In this document: positions 46,465 through 58,272 of the stretch, piece after piece | How positions within the stretch are numbered: the stretch's first letter is position 1 | Layout: each line of letters starts with the position of its first letter | Source of the DNA: Nereocystis luetkeana | Lineage: Eukaryota; Sar; Phaeophyceae; Laminariales; Laminariaceae | Assembly: GCA_031213475.1 (NCBI GenBank) | Contig: JARUPZ010000001.1 | Coordinates: 21,358,933 to 21,422,932, forward strand | Reading direction: 5' to 3' | Length of the DNA stretch: 64,000 nucleotides | Made by a program: the position numbers and the translations under genes | Notes under the pieces: generated by a model | The model's database searches: none | The model's input: the letters and a program-made list of their open reading frames with translations, nothing else | Told to the model about the DNA's origin: nothing

Positions 46465-46785
46465 ATCGGCCGATACCACGAACATTTATTTCCATACTTC
46501 TAGACGGTTTTACACGATCGCACCAGCAAGAGGAAGACGCCCATGGGGCTTGTTCTGTTCTGGGAACCGTACTGCATGATGTGAGAAAAACTTTTTTGTC
46601 AAAGTGTGACAGTCTACTAGCGTGCATTATCAGTTCAGGGAGAGCAAGGGAGAGCAGTCGCAAATCCTGCATGAAAAGCACCCATTATTTTAGAGGCTGC
46701 CATTCCGGGGCCCTCTCGTCACTGTGCAACAAGCTCCTGTTTTCACACCATAGTTTCACTATTTCCCTGAACAGAAAACGGGTTT
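46465..46785. other. No recognisable gene
   Basis: Short frames only. Confidence 0.4.
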
Positions 46786-46789
46786 ATGC

Positions 46790-48450
46790 TGGGCGTACAT
46801 GCCACAGTCACACTCTGTGCAAATGCACCCCTTAGCCTTGAGGTCCGAATGCTGAAGGCCGAGATGATTGAGACACTGCTGTACGGGTGTGTGACGTTGA
46901 CCCTCTGAGCGGAGCACTTTGCCAAGCTTCGAACGGCTAACCACCAAGTCCTGTTGCGAGTCATTGGCTTCCAGCGCCGACTTCGTACTGACCATGCCAC
47001 CCTCTCGTACGCGAAGGCCCTCAAGATGACACGTTGCGAGAGCATCGAAACGACCATTCGTAAACGGCCGCTCTTCTTTGCGGGGGGCGTGGCACGGCAA
47101 AGCAAGGAGCGATTACCCAGTCGGGTAATGTTCGGGACGATAACTGGTGGGGAGAACCCGGGACCAGGCGGACAGTGTAAGACTTGGCATAGATGCATAG
47201 TCGAAGACATTAGGGAGTTCCGAGCCACCGAAGGGTCAACGGAAGTTGCCCCCTTGGTGTTTGAAGTTGAGACCGCGTTGTGGTCCACTGCAGCCAAAAA
47301 GGCGGGGAAGTGGTACCGGGGGATCCTTGAAGCAGCCGAACGGTTCATGGTGAGGTGGCACGAGGCTGAGGCTGAGATGAGTAGGCACCGCGCATCCGCC
47401 GTGGATGGTGTCCAAGAGAATGGGGGTGGAGGGGGCAACAGGAGAAGTGGCAGAAAGCCCGACCAAGGGAATGCGGAGAGGGGGGGGAACAGGAGGGGTA
47501 GACGGGAAACTGCGGTTGACGAAATTAGGAAGGAGATGGCAGACAGGGTAGCAAGGCACCAGGCCGACTAGGAAGTAGAACATGACCATACTACTATTAA
47601 TAGTGCCACCAACTGGTGCAGCTGGTTCGAACGTGGTCTTCCCTTGTCTTCTCTTTTTGTTGTGTGTGTATGTTTTAATTTTCTTTCTTGCGCTGACTCC
47701 GTGATTTTTGTTAAAAAAAATCTCTTCCTTTTCTGATTGATAAGCCGTACTGAAGGAGCCGTGTGGCGTGGTCGGATGACGAACCTGCTCTGCTCGTTTC
47801 GTATTGTCTGACGCCAAGGGGTTGGGCATAGTTGACGAACGCAGGGCGGGGACGGCAGTCTGGGTAGCAAGGTACCAGGCGGATTAGCAGGAAGAACCTG
47901 GCTATACTACTCGTACCACAAGCTGCTGCCGCCACCTGAAAGGTGCTTTGGGCTTTGGTCTGCCTGTTATTTCCCCTTTGTTATTTTTCCTTGTTACTTT
48001 TTTCCTTGGTTCTTTGTCTTACTCTGTTTACAAGCAGTGGTATTTTTTCTTTTTTTTTGTTCTTCCTTTTTTTCCAGCTCGTTATTTTTCAATTGTTGGC
48101 CACCTCGCCTGCGAGGGGGGGGCACGACAGATTGTTTCTCCTAGATTTTGCTTTCATTCTTTTTTTTTTCTCTTTCGATTTGTGTACTTTGTTTTGTTTT
48201 CTCTTTGATTGTTTCTTTTCGTTTCACTATTTCATAGATTGCGAATGTCGTGCCTGGCGTATCTAGTATGATGACATGGCTTTGCATTGCCCACTGCAGT
48301 GCATACTGCACACGTGGCAACGTAGTATCTCTGTGGCGTAGCTTTGTGACCACAGAACTTGTATCTCTTCTAGGATTGAAGAATCGGCACGGACACTGGT
48401 TGTGCTGGATGTCGACAGGTAGAAAGAACGGTTGAATGTGAAGAACACAC
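46790..48450 (+). mobile_element. LINE 3' end: RT C-terminus, 3' UTR and terminal module
   Basis: This is the best-preserved LINE 3' part. An open frame of 205 codons (46954-47571) runs R-V-I-G-F-Q-R-R-L-R-T, L-S-Y-A-K-A-L-K-M-T-R-C-E-S-I-E, F-F-A-G-G-V-A-R, L-P-S-R-V-M-F-G-T and ends A-R-H-Q-A-D before TAG. Upstream, 46830-46953 is the preceding block with a stop. The 3' UTR (47572-48180) contains two pyrimidine-rich tracts and a CACGACAG motif, and 48235-48450 is the terminal module ending GTGAAGAACACACACACAC. The copy is 5'-truncated. It serves as the reference for the other LINE fragments here. Confidence 0.82.
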
Positions 48451-48454
48451 ACAC

Positions 48455-48865
48455 ACAGACCGGTCATTGTACAACGCAGCCTGAGGTCCTTCTTGGTTAC
48501 CTATATTAAGCGCTGGCCTGACAGATGCTCGGTTGGAGTAGTATAGCGCCGAGGCATAAAGACCAGGCCACTGCGGGAGCTGCAAAGGGTAGCAGGCTGC
48601 ATCGATTGCACGTCCGTTCGGGATGGGAGGCGTTTATCTCCGTGCGCATTCACTTCACACACGTTTGTTTACTGTGCCCATCCGCTTCTATAGCAACCCG
48701 AGGAACCTTGGAAAAAAGCCTGTTACATCCTCTCCAGCTGACTCGCAGGACTAGGACATTCGTGGGGTGTCCTAAGCCGTCGATCCAAAACACGCTATGC
48801 CAATGAGAGTGAGGAGAGAAAACCGGGCATTTTGTAGTAGAACCCCCCCCCCCCCCATTTTTTAT
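48455..48865. repeat. Region with a repeated block (48690-48840)
   Basis: The block around 48700-48835 (CCTTGGAAAAAAGCC ... GTGAGGAGAGAAAACCGGGCATTTT) recurs in diverged form at 49605-49715 (CCTTGGGAAAAAACAC ... GAGGGGAGAAAAACCCGACAATTCT). The two copies flank the R3 repeat in direct orientation. A C run lies at 48843-48857. Confidence 0.5.
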
Positions 48866-48869
48866 AAGA

Positions 48870-49395
48870 TGGGTTGGCGTCGGTTGGCAAGGACACTGTA
48901 AAACATGCCACTCACTACGTGAGCTAGACAACCAGGTTTTTTTTTGTTTTTTGTTTTTTGGCGGTCGCATACAGCCGGTTGTCGAGTTATATAATTTGTG
49001 CGAGGTAAAGAACCTTTCCTTCGCACAATTGGGAATGGTCGCATCACGTAGTGTTCAAGGTAAGGCACCCAAGAGGCAGTTACATAGTACTCCCATTGCT
49101 GTCTCTGGAAATGCCTAAACCCGAAATAAAATCAACTCATTAAAGCTGTCGTCCATTTGAAAGTCCGCCTCTAAGGCCGTTCTTAGTAGGATGCTGCTCA
49201 CCTTTGATGCGACTCGCCAGACACCTCACGGCGCTTCGCGCTTGCTGCAAGCAATGTCTGCCTGGTCGGTGAAAACCTGACATGCTCCGTCCCGGCATTG
49301 TAGGGATGCGAGGGTCTATAGTCATACGACTACGGCCATGCATGAGATCGAGTACATCTCTCCTATCGAGTACACCCCCCCAGCACGCACACTCA
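48870..49395 (+). repeat. Dispersed repeat family R3, copy 2
   Basis: Starts GGGTTGGCGTCGGTTGGCAA, carries CACTACGTGAGCTAGACA and a long T/G run, GGTAAAGAACCTTTCC, CATTGCTGTCTCTGG and CACGGCGCTTCGCG, and ends GAGATCGAGTACATC near a C run. Confidence 0.7.
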
Positions 49396-49399
49396 TGCG

Positions 49400-50685
49400 C
49401 CGCCATACCCACTAACACGGTGAACGTCAGACTCTCCGGTTGCGATCGCGGACAGCGGGCTCCCGCCTCCGTGCAGTAACACAAAATGAATTCCCTTCAA
49501 CCCCGTCAAACTCCGGATTTGCGAAAACACGCGAGAACTGAACTACAACAAACGAGGAACATACCCACTCCATGGGCCAAGACACTTTTGTGAACACTCT
49601 CGGATCCTTGGGAAAAAACACAGTTCCATCGTCCCCGGTTGATTGGCCAGACGCGGTGGATCGGAGATACACTATGTCAACCTAAATGAGGGGAGAAAAA
49701 CCCGACAATTCTCGGATATCAAAACCCTGTCCAGAATTCCCACTCAAGCTCCCCCTTACTAACGCGGTGAAAAGTACGTCATCCTAAGGTTAGGACCTTC
49801 CTGGACGCCCACGCTGCGGCTCCTCGCTGCGGCTCCTCTAGGGAGCCTCACCGGTTGTAATCGCGAAAAGGGGGATACCGCCTCGTGTATCACAGGAAAT
49901 AATTCCACATTTATTTGAAAAATTCTACGTGATACTGATTTCTTGGCTTTTCCCTGTGGACGTTGGGGGGAGGTTTTCAATTTCTTTACGTTTTTCGAGT
50001 TTTCGGGTCGGCGTTTGTCCACCCGGTGTGTTCCTGGTTTGGTGGTCTTTGCCTGGGTTGGCGATCTGTTTAAAGCACTGTGTACTGTCTAACCCTCAGC
50101 TCGGTGCCGGGGCTGGGTTTGGAAATAATAGGGCCGCTTTTTTCTGCCACAGGACGCGTTTCTGGAGTTGTGGGCTAGGTTTACGTGGTTCTTGACTTAT
50201 TTCTTTGATTACCCACTTACTTACCGATCTCCCCGCCGCTGGGGACCTGGGGGGCATCCATATGTCATTTAACAACACCTACTGGGGAACAGGACCGTGT
50301 CGTATTTTGTGGAGACATGCTGCTCTTGCGTCGACAATTTCTGCACTACTACCCACGTTGCGGGTGGATCCGCGATGGCTTGCGGTAACGATTTACTCCT
50401 GCCCCTCAAAGCTAGGCCTTCTTTTAGTTCTCTTTTTTTTGACGATACCTTGCCGTCTTCAGTACCTTGCTGTTGAGAGGTGTGGGAGTATGTTATTAAG
50501 AAGCCGCATCTTCGACTTACGATACAGCTGGTGGGATCAGGATTTGGGCATATACGGCTGATCAGAGCTGTTTTTTTTTCTTGATCATTTTAATTGAGCT
50601 GAAATGCCGGGAGTTCCCTCTGTTTAGTTAATACCTGGTACCTGGTAGGATCTAGAGTTGAAGTCCTAGGTGATATACACCGTGC
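49400..50685. other. No recognisable gene; partial repeat blocks
   Basis: Segments around 49430-49490 and 49845-49900 resemble each other (CTCCGGTTGCGATCGCGGA / CTCACCGGTTGTAATCGCGAA, then GGAAT(T)AATTCC-like ends). Frames of about 90-120 codons at 49929-50561 show no motif. Confidence 0.4.
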
Positions 50686-50689
50686 TGTA

Positions 50690-51480
50690 AAGATGTGAGA
50701 CATGGACTATCATAGCGCAAACACTTCGCTAGGCTCCGAGTAGTCTACAAAGTCGTCCTCCGGGTCATTACAGCTCTGAATGCGTGGCAAGTGACGGCGC
50801 TCAGAACCTCCTACTCAAAAGCCCTCAAGATAGACACGAACGATGCGAGGGCCTCAAAACACCCGTTCATGGACGGAGGTTAACGTTGCGGAGGCCGTGG
50901 TGCGGCAATCTAAGGGGGTTTCCATCTGTCGGCCTATGCTTGAATACATTACAGGCGCGGAGGGCCGGGGACCAGGCGGGAAGCCGGAGAAGATGTGGCA
51001 GAGATACCTTGGTCAAGAAGTCAAGTTGGTTCGAGATACTAATAGGTGGACGATTCATACCCCCTTGGGGTTTGGAGTAAGGACCGCGGTGTAAATAGCC
51101 GCAGCAAACAAAACAGGTCAGGGATAATGCTGTGTTCTCGAAGCAGCTGAACGATTTGTTGTCAGATATATCGGAGTTTTGGGGAAGCTGGGCAGACGGC
51201 GCCATGCATCCGTTATATATGGTACCCGTATATATATGAAGAAAGCAGGGGGGAGAGAGCCGGCAGTGTAGCAAAGGACCAGGCCGACTAGAAGGAAGAA
51301 AGTGTATCGGCTACTCGTACGGCAAACCTCTGCGGTTGCTTCGAATGTGACGCTGTGCTGTGGTGGTATACTATTTTTTCGTGTTTGTTCAGTCTTGCCG
51401 CCTGTTCTTCTTTGTGTTTTTATTTTTGTTTCTTTTCATTTTTGTCGTACGTATGAACCTTTCTTTGGAATAGGTCGTTA
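50690..51480 (+). mobile_element. Strongly decayed LINE 3' fragment
   Basis: Broken plus frames give H-F-A-R-L-R-V-V-Y-K-V-V-L-R-V-I (50725-50773), S-Y-S-K-A-L-K-I (50812-50833), a G-R-G-P-G-G-K-like block (50960-50985) and an ending ACCAGGCCGACTAGAAGGAAGAA (split: ACCAGGCCGACTAG at 51280, then GAAGGAAGAA) that matches the LINE ORF end and 3' UTR start in the 47560 copy. Pyrimidine-rich 3' UTR sequence follows. Confidence 0.6.
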
Positions 51481-51484
51481 AAGC

Positions 51485-52735
51485 CACCAGGGGGCAACGA
51501 AACTATAGTGACGCTATAATCCCTCCTTTGCGAATAAAAATTTTAACGGTCGCTTCTTGCTACCAAATTATGTTCGTCTATACACTATTTCGAATTGTTT
51601 TCAATTCTTATATGTTCGTTCATGTGTTTTTGTTGATTTATTGCAAATAATTATATTTACTTATTCTACGAAGTATTGTTTTTTTCTTCTGTCTTGATAT
51701 GTACATATTCTGCCTTTTGTTCACTGTGGTAATTGTGTTGACATCAAATTGTGTTATCTGCCCTGCTTCATCACTACAACAAGTGTACGTCCTGATTCTT
51801 CTTTCTGGAGAGATACGTATTATGTCGCCACAGACTGTGAGACAGAGCAAGACTTAAATAACTAAAAACGCAAATTGAACTCTCAAGCAAGTGACGTGCC
51901 AGCGTACCGGGTATTCGAACACAATAACACAAGCAAGACCAGGAAAAAAAAACAAAAAGACAAGGAACAAAAACAACAATCTGAAATGAACTAGAATACT
52001 GATGGCGCAAGGAGTTCAGAAAGACTCTTATTCTAGACGGGAAGCATACGTATTCAAGAAAAACAGATAGCTGCTGCACGGACGAAACAATACGAAGGAA
52101 AGCGAGCTACCGGCATCAGTACGGCGAGGAGAGGGAGCAACACAAAGAAAGAGACGAGGCGAAAGTTATGAACAAAGGGACAAGGGAGGACGGAGCACAT
52201 TGTATTCCGGGCGGTGGTAGTAGTATGGGTGCCCGTTTGATAGAGAAAATTGATTCCGGAATCTACCCACATCATTTGCCGTCTCCTTCATACTCTCCCA
52301 TTAGCGGTGGCAAGTGTGTCGGAACTACCGCTGTCGGGCCCCCCCACGCCCATTGGGCAACTCAACAATATACTAACGAAAAACTGCTAGACTTCAAGGA
52401 CTAGTCCAAACGATAGCTAGCCACTAGATCTATCATTTCATTTCTGCATTCGTCGACAGCCGTTGCCGCACGGCTGCACACCCTTCGTCCCCGCCTTCAT
52501 TGCCTCTCCTTGTCGCCGTTCTTGACGTCCTCAGCTGCGTAGCTCAGCCATCGTCGTTGCACCTAGGCCCTGTGCTACCTCGCCTTGGAACAGCCCGCGG
52601 CTTCGACGGCCTACCGGTGCCAATGCCCGCTGTTGTTGGCCGATGTCAGACATAACACTGTATCTACTCCGAACAGGAAAAAATGATATTTTCGTGGAGC
52701 CCTTGCTTGAGTGAAAAACACTGACGTCGTCTGCT
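51485..52735. other. No recognisable gene
   Basis: AT-rich to 52100, then mixed composition. No family motif or splice-site pair supported. Confidence 0.4.
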
Positions 52736-52739
52736 AGAT

Positions 52740-54650
52740 ATCACGCCCAGGTATTTCCTGCTCGGCCTGGTCCTGGGTTCTCTCCACCATTCATCGTCTC
52801 AAACGTAACCCAGCGAGTCAGACGATCAATTTTTGTCTGCGGTACGTCCCCCGCGAAAAGGAGGTGTCGTTTACAAATGGTCTTCTCAACGCGCTCGTGT
52901 TCTCCCTCTTTGCGGTCGTCGGCGTAAACCATGAGATGGTCAGTGCATTGTCAGCGCTGTAAGCCAATGATCAGTGGGGGTTTGTGGTGTGCCGTTCGGA
53001 GCCAGCTGAAGTACTTTTCGTCAATATTCCACGTCACACACCTGTACAGCGAGGTCCTCATCACGCAGTACTTTAGAAAGCTCACGTTTGGAGAAAATGG
53101 GGCATCCTCCGTGTCATACAGCTTCCGTTTGAATAGATCGTAGCATGACCATGCGAGTCGGATCCGTCTCGCAATCTCTGGAATAGTGTCAGCGCTTGCG
53201 ACGACTAGATCGCCCAGGCACAATACCTGCATCGTCTCTCTATATCCTCAACTGAACTGCATCGTCTCGGTGCTTTCATCACGAGGGGTGAGGTCTAGGG
53301 TACCTCGTTCGGTGTCCGCAGCAGCACGGTCTACGTTGTTCTTTTCGGACACTGTGACGCCTGCTGAGTTTATAACAGTCGCAATGACGATCAGCATATT
53401 CGGAAGGCCTTCCTCGGTCGATAAACACATAGTGCCTGCATTGTCCGGCGTACTATATACCCCAAATTTTCCTGTGTACGAAAGATACTGGGTCGACCTT
53501 CTATCCGTATCCTCCGAGGTCCTCTGCGTGAACCAACTCCCTCGCAATATCTGGATCTTAACCCAGGCCTACCAGCACGGCATGTGCCACAGCAGCTGAA
53601 AAGACGCTGGACAGAAACGGTGACTACACGCAGCCTCGTCGCAGCTCTCGAGTGACGTCAAACCAGTTTTAGTGCTCGCCAGCATTCCTACGCATGCGAG
53701 CTCGCATGTCATCACGGTGCAGGCCGATATAAGTTGGCGTCTCCTCTGGTACGTCGAAGCGTGCGAGCATCACCCGCAACAATTTTCGGCCGACGGGGCC
53801 AAATGGTTTCCCCAGATCCTTGAAGCACATGTACAGGGGATTTGTTCTAGCTCCTAGGTGTTCTTGCATTTGGCGCATGACAGACAGCATGTCGACCGTT
53901 GTTCGTGCTGGGCGAAAGCTATACTGTTCTTCGGGGAGAGTCCCACACCCTCGCAGTGATTACTGAGGCCAGTGGCGACCATTTCCAAACACACCATTGC
54001 CTGAAAGGGCAACAGGTTGAATCTCTTGGTAGTTGTAGCTATCACAGTTTATGAAGGACGTTCATGGTCGCATCGTTCCATTCCTGGGGAACGCTACCCG
54101 TTCTACACAAGTTGTCTAGTAAGTTGTGGACATCCGGGATGAATTCGGAGTGGTCGAGTTTCAGCAACTAGACCGGAAGGAAGTCTGTTCCCATCCATTT
54201 CCAGCTTAACATACCCTAGAGTACCACCGTCATATCATCCATGGTCGGTTAGTCTTCAAGCGATGGAGGCAACGGCCGTTGCAAAAATAGGGCGCTGATG
54301 GTGGGGTCATGCGTAGGCGATTTTGTCGCCGGGAAGGGGACCAACAATATCGCCCAACATTCCACAATGCCCATCCTGTCCATTGACAGCGTGCCATTCT
54401 CGATCGTCCAACCCCACCGTGCCCTTCAAGTGTTTGTAGAAATCCCGCTGGTCGTTGTCGACGAGGAGTCTTTACGTTTCCGCAAGGTGCTTTCGGCGTA
54501 GGCGTACAACGCCGCATCAATCACCCTTCGCAAAGCCGTGAAGGCCGTCCTCAGCGTCTTCCTCGTGGTTCTGTCCTGCTTGATGTGCATGACTCGTCTG
54601 GCGTTCTCCCTCGCTTCGCCTTCTACTTTTACGGCGGCTGAGGTTCCCGT
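52740..54650 (-). pseudogene. LINE reverse transcriptase region, heavily mutated
   Basis: Minus frames chained from 54650 down show a basic helical linker (R-T-T-R-K-T-L-R-T-A-F), L-P-F-Q-A-M-V-C-L-E-M-V-A-T-G-L-S-N, then P-L-Y-M-C-F-K-D-L-G-K-P-F (53830-53800, RT motif A with the aspartate kept), R-M-R-R-N-A-G-E-H, a degenerate catalytic box reading Y-S-T-P-D-N-A-G instead of Y-A-D-D-A-G (near 53455), V-I-N-S-A-G-V-T-V-S-E-K, M-R-T-S-L-Y-R-C-V-T-W, and K-R-H-L-L-F-A-G-D-V. It extends further 5' than any other LINE copy here. Roughly 1.9 kb, with many stops. Confidence 0.75.
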
Positions 54651-54684
54651 GGTTTCGCACCACCCGCGTTTTAGCGAGTGCCGT

Positions 54685-55195
54685 GGTGTGGGGGGGTGTA
54701 CTTGATAAGAGAGATGTACTCGATCTCGTGCATGGCCGTATGACCATAGGCCCTCGCATCCCTACAATTCCGGTACAGAGGATGTCGGGTGTTCACCGAA
54801 CAGGCAGGCGTTGCTTGGACCAAGCCCGAAGCGCCGTGAGGTGTCTGGCGAGTTGCATGAAGGTTGAGCTGCATCCCCCTAAGAAGCGCTTGTGCGGAGG
54901 ACTTGCATATATATGAATATTTAATGGGTTGAATAAATTTTCGGTGTAGCCACTTCCAGAGACAGCAATGGGAGTACTACGCATCTGCTTCTCGGGTGCC
55001 TTACCCTGTACACTACGTGAATCGATCAATTCGCTTGTGTCGAGTAAAGGTTTTTCACCTCGAACATATGATTCAACTCAACAACTGGCTGTTGGCGACC
55101 GCAAAGAAAAAGATTAAACTAACCCGTACCAATGGTGTCTAGCTCACGTAGTGGACAGCATGTTTTTCAGTGGCGTTGCCAACCGGTGTGAACCC
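54685..55195 (-). repeat. Dispersed repeat family R3, copy 3
   Basis: Reverse orientation of the copy at 48870-49395. It directly adjoins the 5' side of the minus-strand LINE. Confidence 0.7.
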
Positions 55196-55199
55196 GACC

Positions 55200-55403
55200 T
55201 ATGCCATGGGGGTCGCTATTTCATGAAGAGTAGCATCGGCGATAGATTCAGCCATCTCAGGTATACTGTTCGGTTGCGAGGAAAGGAATAAAACATATTG
55301 GGAAAAGCGGTGCCACTACTCGCTTTTACAGTCTCCTTCAGAACGAAACATCTAGATGTCGAAGCCGGAGAACCTCTGCTGGAAATGTAGCACATCGGTA
55401 GTA
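55200..55403. other. Short spacer, nothing recognised
   Basis: Host sequence left of the copia element. Ends with the target duplicate CTGAC (55404-55408). Confidence 0.5.
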
Positions 55404-55408
55404 CTGAC

Positions 55409-55652
55409 TGTTCGTAGAGTCCAAACCTGGATGCCCTGACCACCACGTGGTCTGATGAGATTCGTTATAGTCGTTGTATTAGAGGACAGAGGAGGAGAGA
55501 GAGAGCGGAGCCTAGCTCGTAGCTCGGAGCGGAGAACGGAGTGCTCGAACTCTCCTCATGAACACACGTCAAAATTCACAATAACGCTTGCGAAGATATA
55601 CGCAACCCTCTACAACTTGTAACCGTCGCTGCTGGAACGACCCAAACGACCA
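55409..55652 (-). repeat. 3' LTR of the copia element
   Basis: 244 bp. Contains the palindrome ACCACGTGGT (55442-55451) with a CACGTG core, conserved in the other LTR. Confidence 0.95.
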
Positions 55653-55659
55653 CCCTCCC
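55653..55659 (-). promoter_or_regulatory. Polypurine tract of the copia element
   Basis: GGGAGGG on the minus strand immediately upstream of the 3' LTR, the expected plus-strand DNA primer site. Confidence 0.6.
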
Positions 55660-56012
55660 TGGCTCTTCACAGCAGTGACGAGACCGAAGAGACATTCAAG
55701 ACTTGCTAGGACCTAAGAACAGCCAACGACAGTCCCGCAGGAGGAACCTGGCCACCGGGTAAAAAACCCCTGTATAACACATATACTCCAAACCATTGCA
55801 ATTGAACAACGGCCGCATTCCAAACGATGACCATGGCCAGAAAATAAAATGCCAAGCTGTGCCCTACTCCCCCATGCCCCTCAAAGTTGCGCAGGGTTGG
55901 CGACCTGACAAATTATTCCTCGCATCACTCAAACATGGTACTCATCGAACAATGCCCATACCCCCTTATTCGCCGTCCAAGGTCAGATTCAACAAGAACC
56001 TACGATGAGACT

Positions 56013-57824
56013 TCAAGGGCTCGCAGCAAGGGATTTCGTCAAAATATCCGCGTGCTGCTCTTCCGAAGCTACGAACTGAATGTCGATCTTCTTAGCACGA
56101 AGTAGCTCTCTGAAAAAATGAAAACGCACGTCAATATGCTTACTCCGCGCAGAATCACTATACGCTGCCAAATCCAACCCCGAACCCCGAACAAAAGTCA
56201 ATCCCATAAACCTGGTCCCATGGAGATAAGCCATTATCTTCAAAACTGCCTTCCAGTGCCTCTCCGTTGGGTTGTGGGAGTGGCGCGCCACAGCACGCAC
56301 AGAGTTCGAGATGTCCGGCCTTGTCATGGTCGACAGCCACATCAAGCTGCCCACAGCCTCCCTGCACGGCCAGTCTCCTCCAATTTCGCCCTCCTCTCTT
56401 AGACCTAGTTCCACACCGGGGGTCGCGGGGATGTCAGAGGATGAGTTAACACCAAAACGATTCAGCATGCTCTCTATAAACGCCTTCTGCGTAATCTCCA
56501 ATGTTCCCAACTCCCAGTCGCGTTTTGAAGCACAACCAGTATACCAAGTTAGTTCGCCGAGGTTATTTGGGGGGAATTTCGTAACTAGCGCGGCATGGAA
56601 ATCTCTGCATGTCTCGTCCGATCCTGCGATCACGATGTCATCTACATGGACGGCCATGATCAGTTCTACCTTGCCGTCCACATCCATGCGAGAAACACAC
56701 GGGTCAGACCTACACTGCTCCATGCCGTACTCTACCACGGTTTCCACCAAAAATCCGGCCCACTGCCGTCCGCTCTGCTTTAGACCATACAGTGATCTGT
56801 TCAAGCGGACGATCCTTCCTGACATGTCACCACAGCCACCCGGTAGTTTCATGTATATCTCGGCGTCGAGTTTCGCGCGAACAAAAGCTTGCGCGACGTC
56901 TAGATGTACAATCTTCAGACCATATTCGTTGGCAACAGTCGCCAGAATTTTAACTGACGCTGACGAAGGAGTTGGCGCAAACGTTTGAAAGTAATCTACG
57001 TCCTGCACCTGGCTAAAACCCTTAGCCACAAGTCTGGCCTTTGTCTTTACTATCATACCATCCTTATCCGTCTTGTAGGTGAACACCCACTTCGCGCCTA
57101 CAGGTTTCCGCCCTCGTGGCGGTGTCGCGGCTTCATATGTACCGGTCGTTTAGAGACCGTGCAACTCAATTTGCATGGCCTCGTGCCACGCCGCTTTATA
57201 TCGAGAAAGCTCTACATCTGCTGCGGACTGCGGGGGCGGTTCTACGTCTTCCGGGAAACCACTCAGCATGCACACGCTCAACTCCCCTTTATTCTCCACG
57301 GCAGGTCCCCCGGCCATCAAGGCCACTGCGTCCTCCGTCGTCCATGACGTACGATTCAGGATACTCCCAGGAGTCGTCCACCACTCGTACGCTGCCGAAA
57401 GCAGCGCGTCTGCGGCCCCTCTGTCCATCTTTAGCTGGTTCACAGCAGGTTCACCCTCAAGGCGTTGGCTCTGACCCCGGGTCCGGCCCTGTACTGTTGG
57501 AGGGAGCCGTCCCCAGCTGCTGGGCTCGTGTGCTTGCCTGCCCGACAGTATCGCGGGAGGGCCCTCACCGTTCCCTTGGCTGGTGTCGGAGACTGATGCT
57601 GCACCCGGGTCGCTTTCGGCCCTCCCTGGCGGGATCGAGGAGGCGTCCACGGCGCCCCCTTGAGACGAACCCATCGTCTCGGGTGTCGGTCCTCCCCCTC
57701 GGGGCCGAGGAGGCGTCCATGGCGCCCCCTCGAGACGAACCCATCGTCTCTGGTGTTTCGTCGCCGGCCTCGCCGGCGACAGGTACCTGATGTATGCGCT
57801 CCTGCATAAACGCGTCCACGTCAA
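56013..57824 (-). pseudogene. Copia RT and truncated RNase H
   Basis: One frame runs from 57824 to 56013 with an in-frame TAA at 57150-57152. After the stop come F-T-Y-K-T-D-K-D-G, the A-R-L-V-A-K-G-F-S-Q block, motif A H-L-D-V-A-Q-A-F (Asp codon near 56898-56900), Y-G-L-K-Q-S-G-R-Q-W, the catalytic V-H-V-D-D-I-V-I-A-G (56622-56651) with both aspartates, and S-L-M-W-L-S-T-M-T-R-P-D-I. The RNase H part begins L-A-A-Y-S-D-S and jumps straight to A-R-S-K-H-I-D-V-R at about 56148, losing the segment with the remaining catalytic acids. The usual C-terminal A-D-I-L-T-K block is present. RT itself looks catalytically complete. Confidence 0.88.
57471..57780 (-). repeat. Internal duplicated segment, copy 1 (downstream of integrase remnant)
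   Basis: About 310 bp, direct repeat of 58273-58585. Contains two tandem units reading P-E-T-M-G-S-S-(Q/R)-G-G-A on the element strand. Lies between the integrase remnant and RT. Confidence 0.85.
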
Positions 57825-58272
57825 AACCCCACGTCACGTCGAGGTCGTTCAAGTGAGCCAGACCGTCGTCCAGCTCATTCACCACCCCCCCACCACCTCG
57901 ATCCGACGTGCTCAAGTCGTCCGCCTCGGACCCCCCCTTTTCCGTAGACACGGAGTCATTCGCCTGGGCAGGTACAGGCGGTGCAGGCGACACGCGTTGC
58001 CAGGTGACATTTCGCGTGATTAGCACAGTGCGTTGCCTCGTCAATACTCGTACTGAGTCTCGGGGGTAGTTGGATGCAGGCCCAAGGTAAAAGCACTTTG
58101 GTGCTTTCACCTGTGACTTGTTTTCCCTCTTCACCTTGCAGTAGCCAGGCTTGAGAAAAGGTAGTAATACTACCGAGGGGGGGCTACCATGCCACATCTC
58201 ATGCGGCGACTTGCTCTCAGGGTTTGCTGTGGTTGCCGTGCGGTTCAAGGTGTCACACGCCCTCCAGATGTC
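57781..58272 (-). pseudogene. Copia integrase C-terminal remnant
   Basis: The minus frame has D-I-W-R-A-C-D-T-L-N-R-T, P-H-E-M-W-H-G-S-P-P, then K-P-G-Y-C-K-V, K-C-F-Y-L-G-P and T-R-N-V-T-W. These are the blocks following the DDE core in copia integrases. The HHCC finger and DDE triad that should precede it are absent: instead the frame is preceded by the duplicated segment (58273-58585). Confidence 0.8.

Noticed and set aside
55796..56988. Plus-strand frames overlapping the copia RT
   Set aside because: Antisense shadows of the minus-strand RT and RNase H, with no independent motif.
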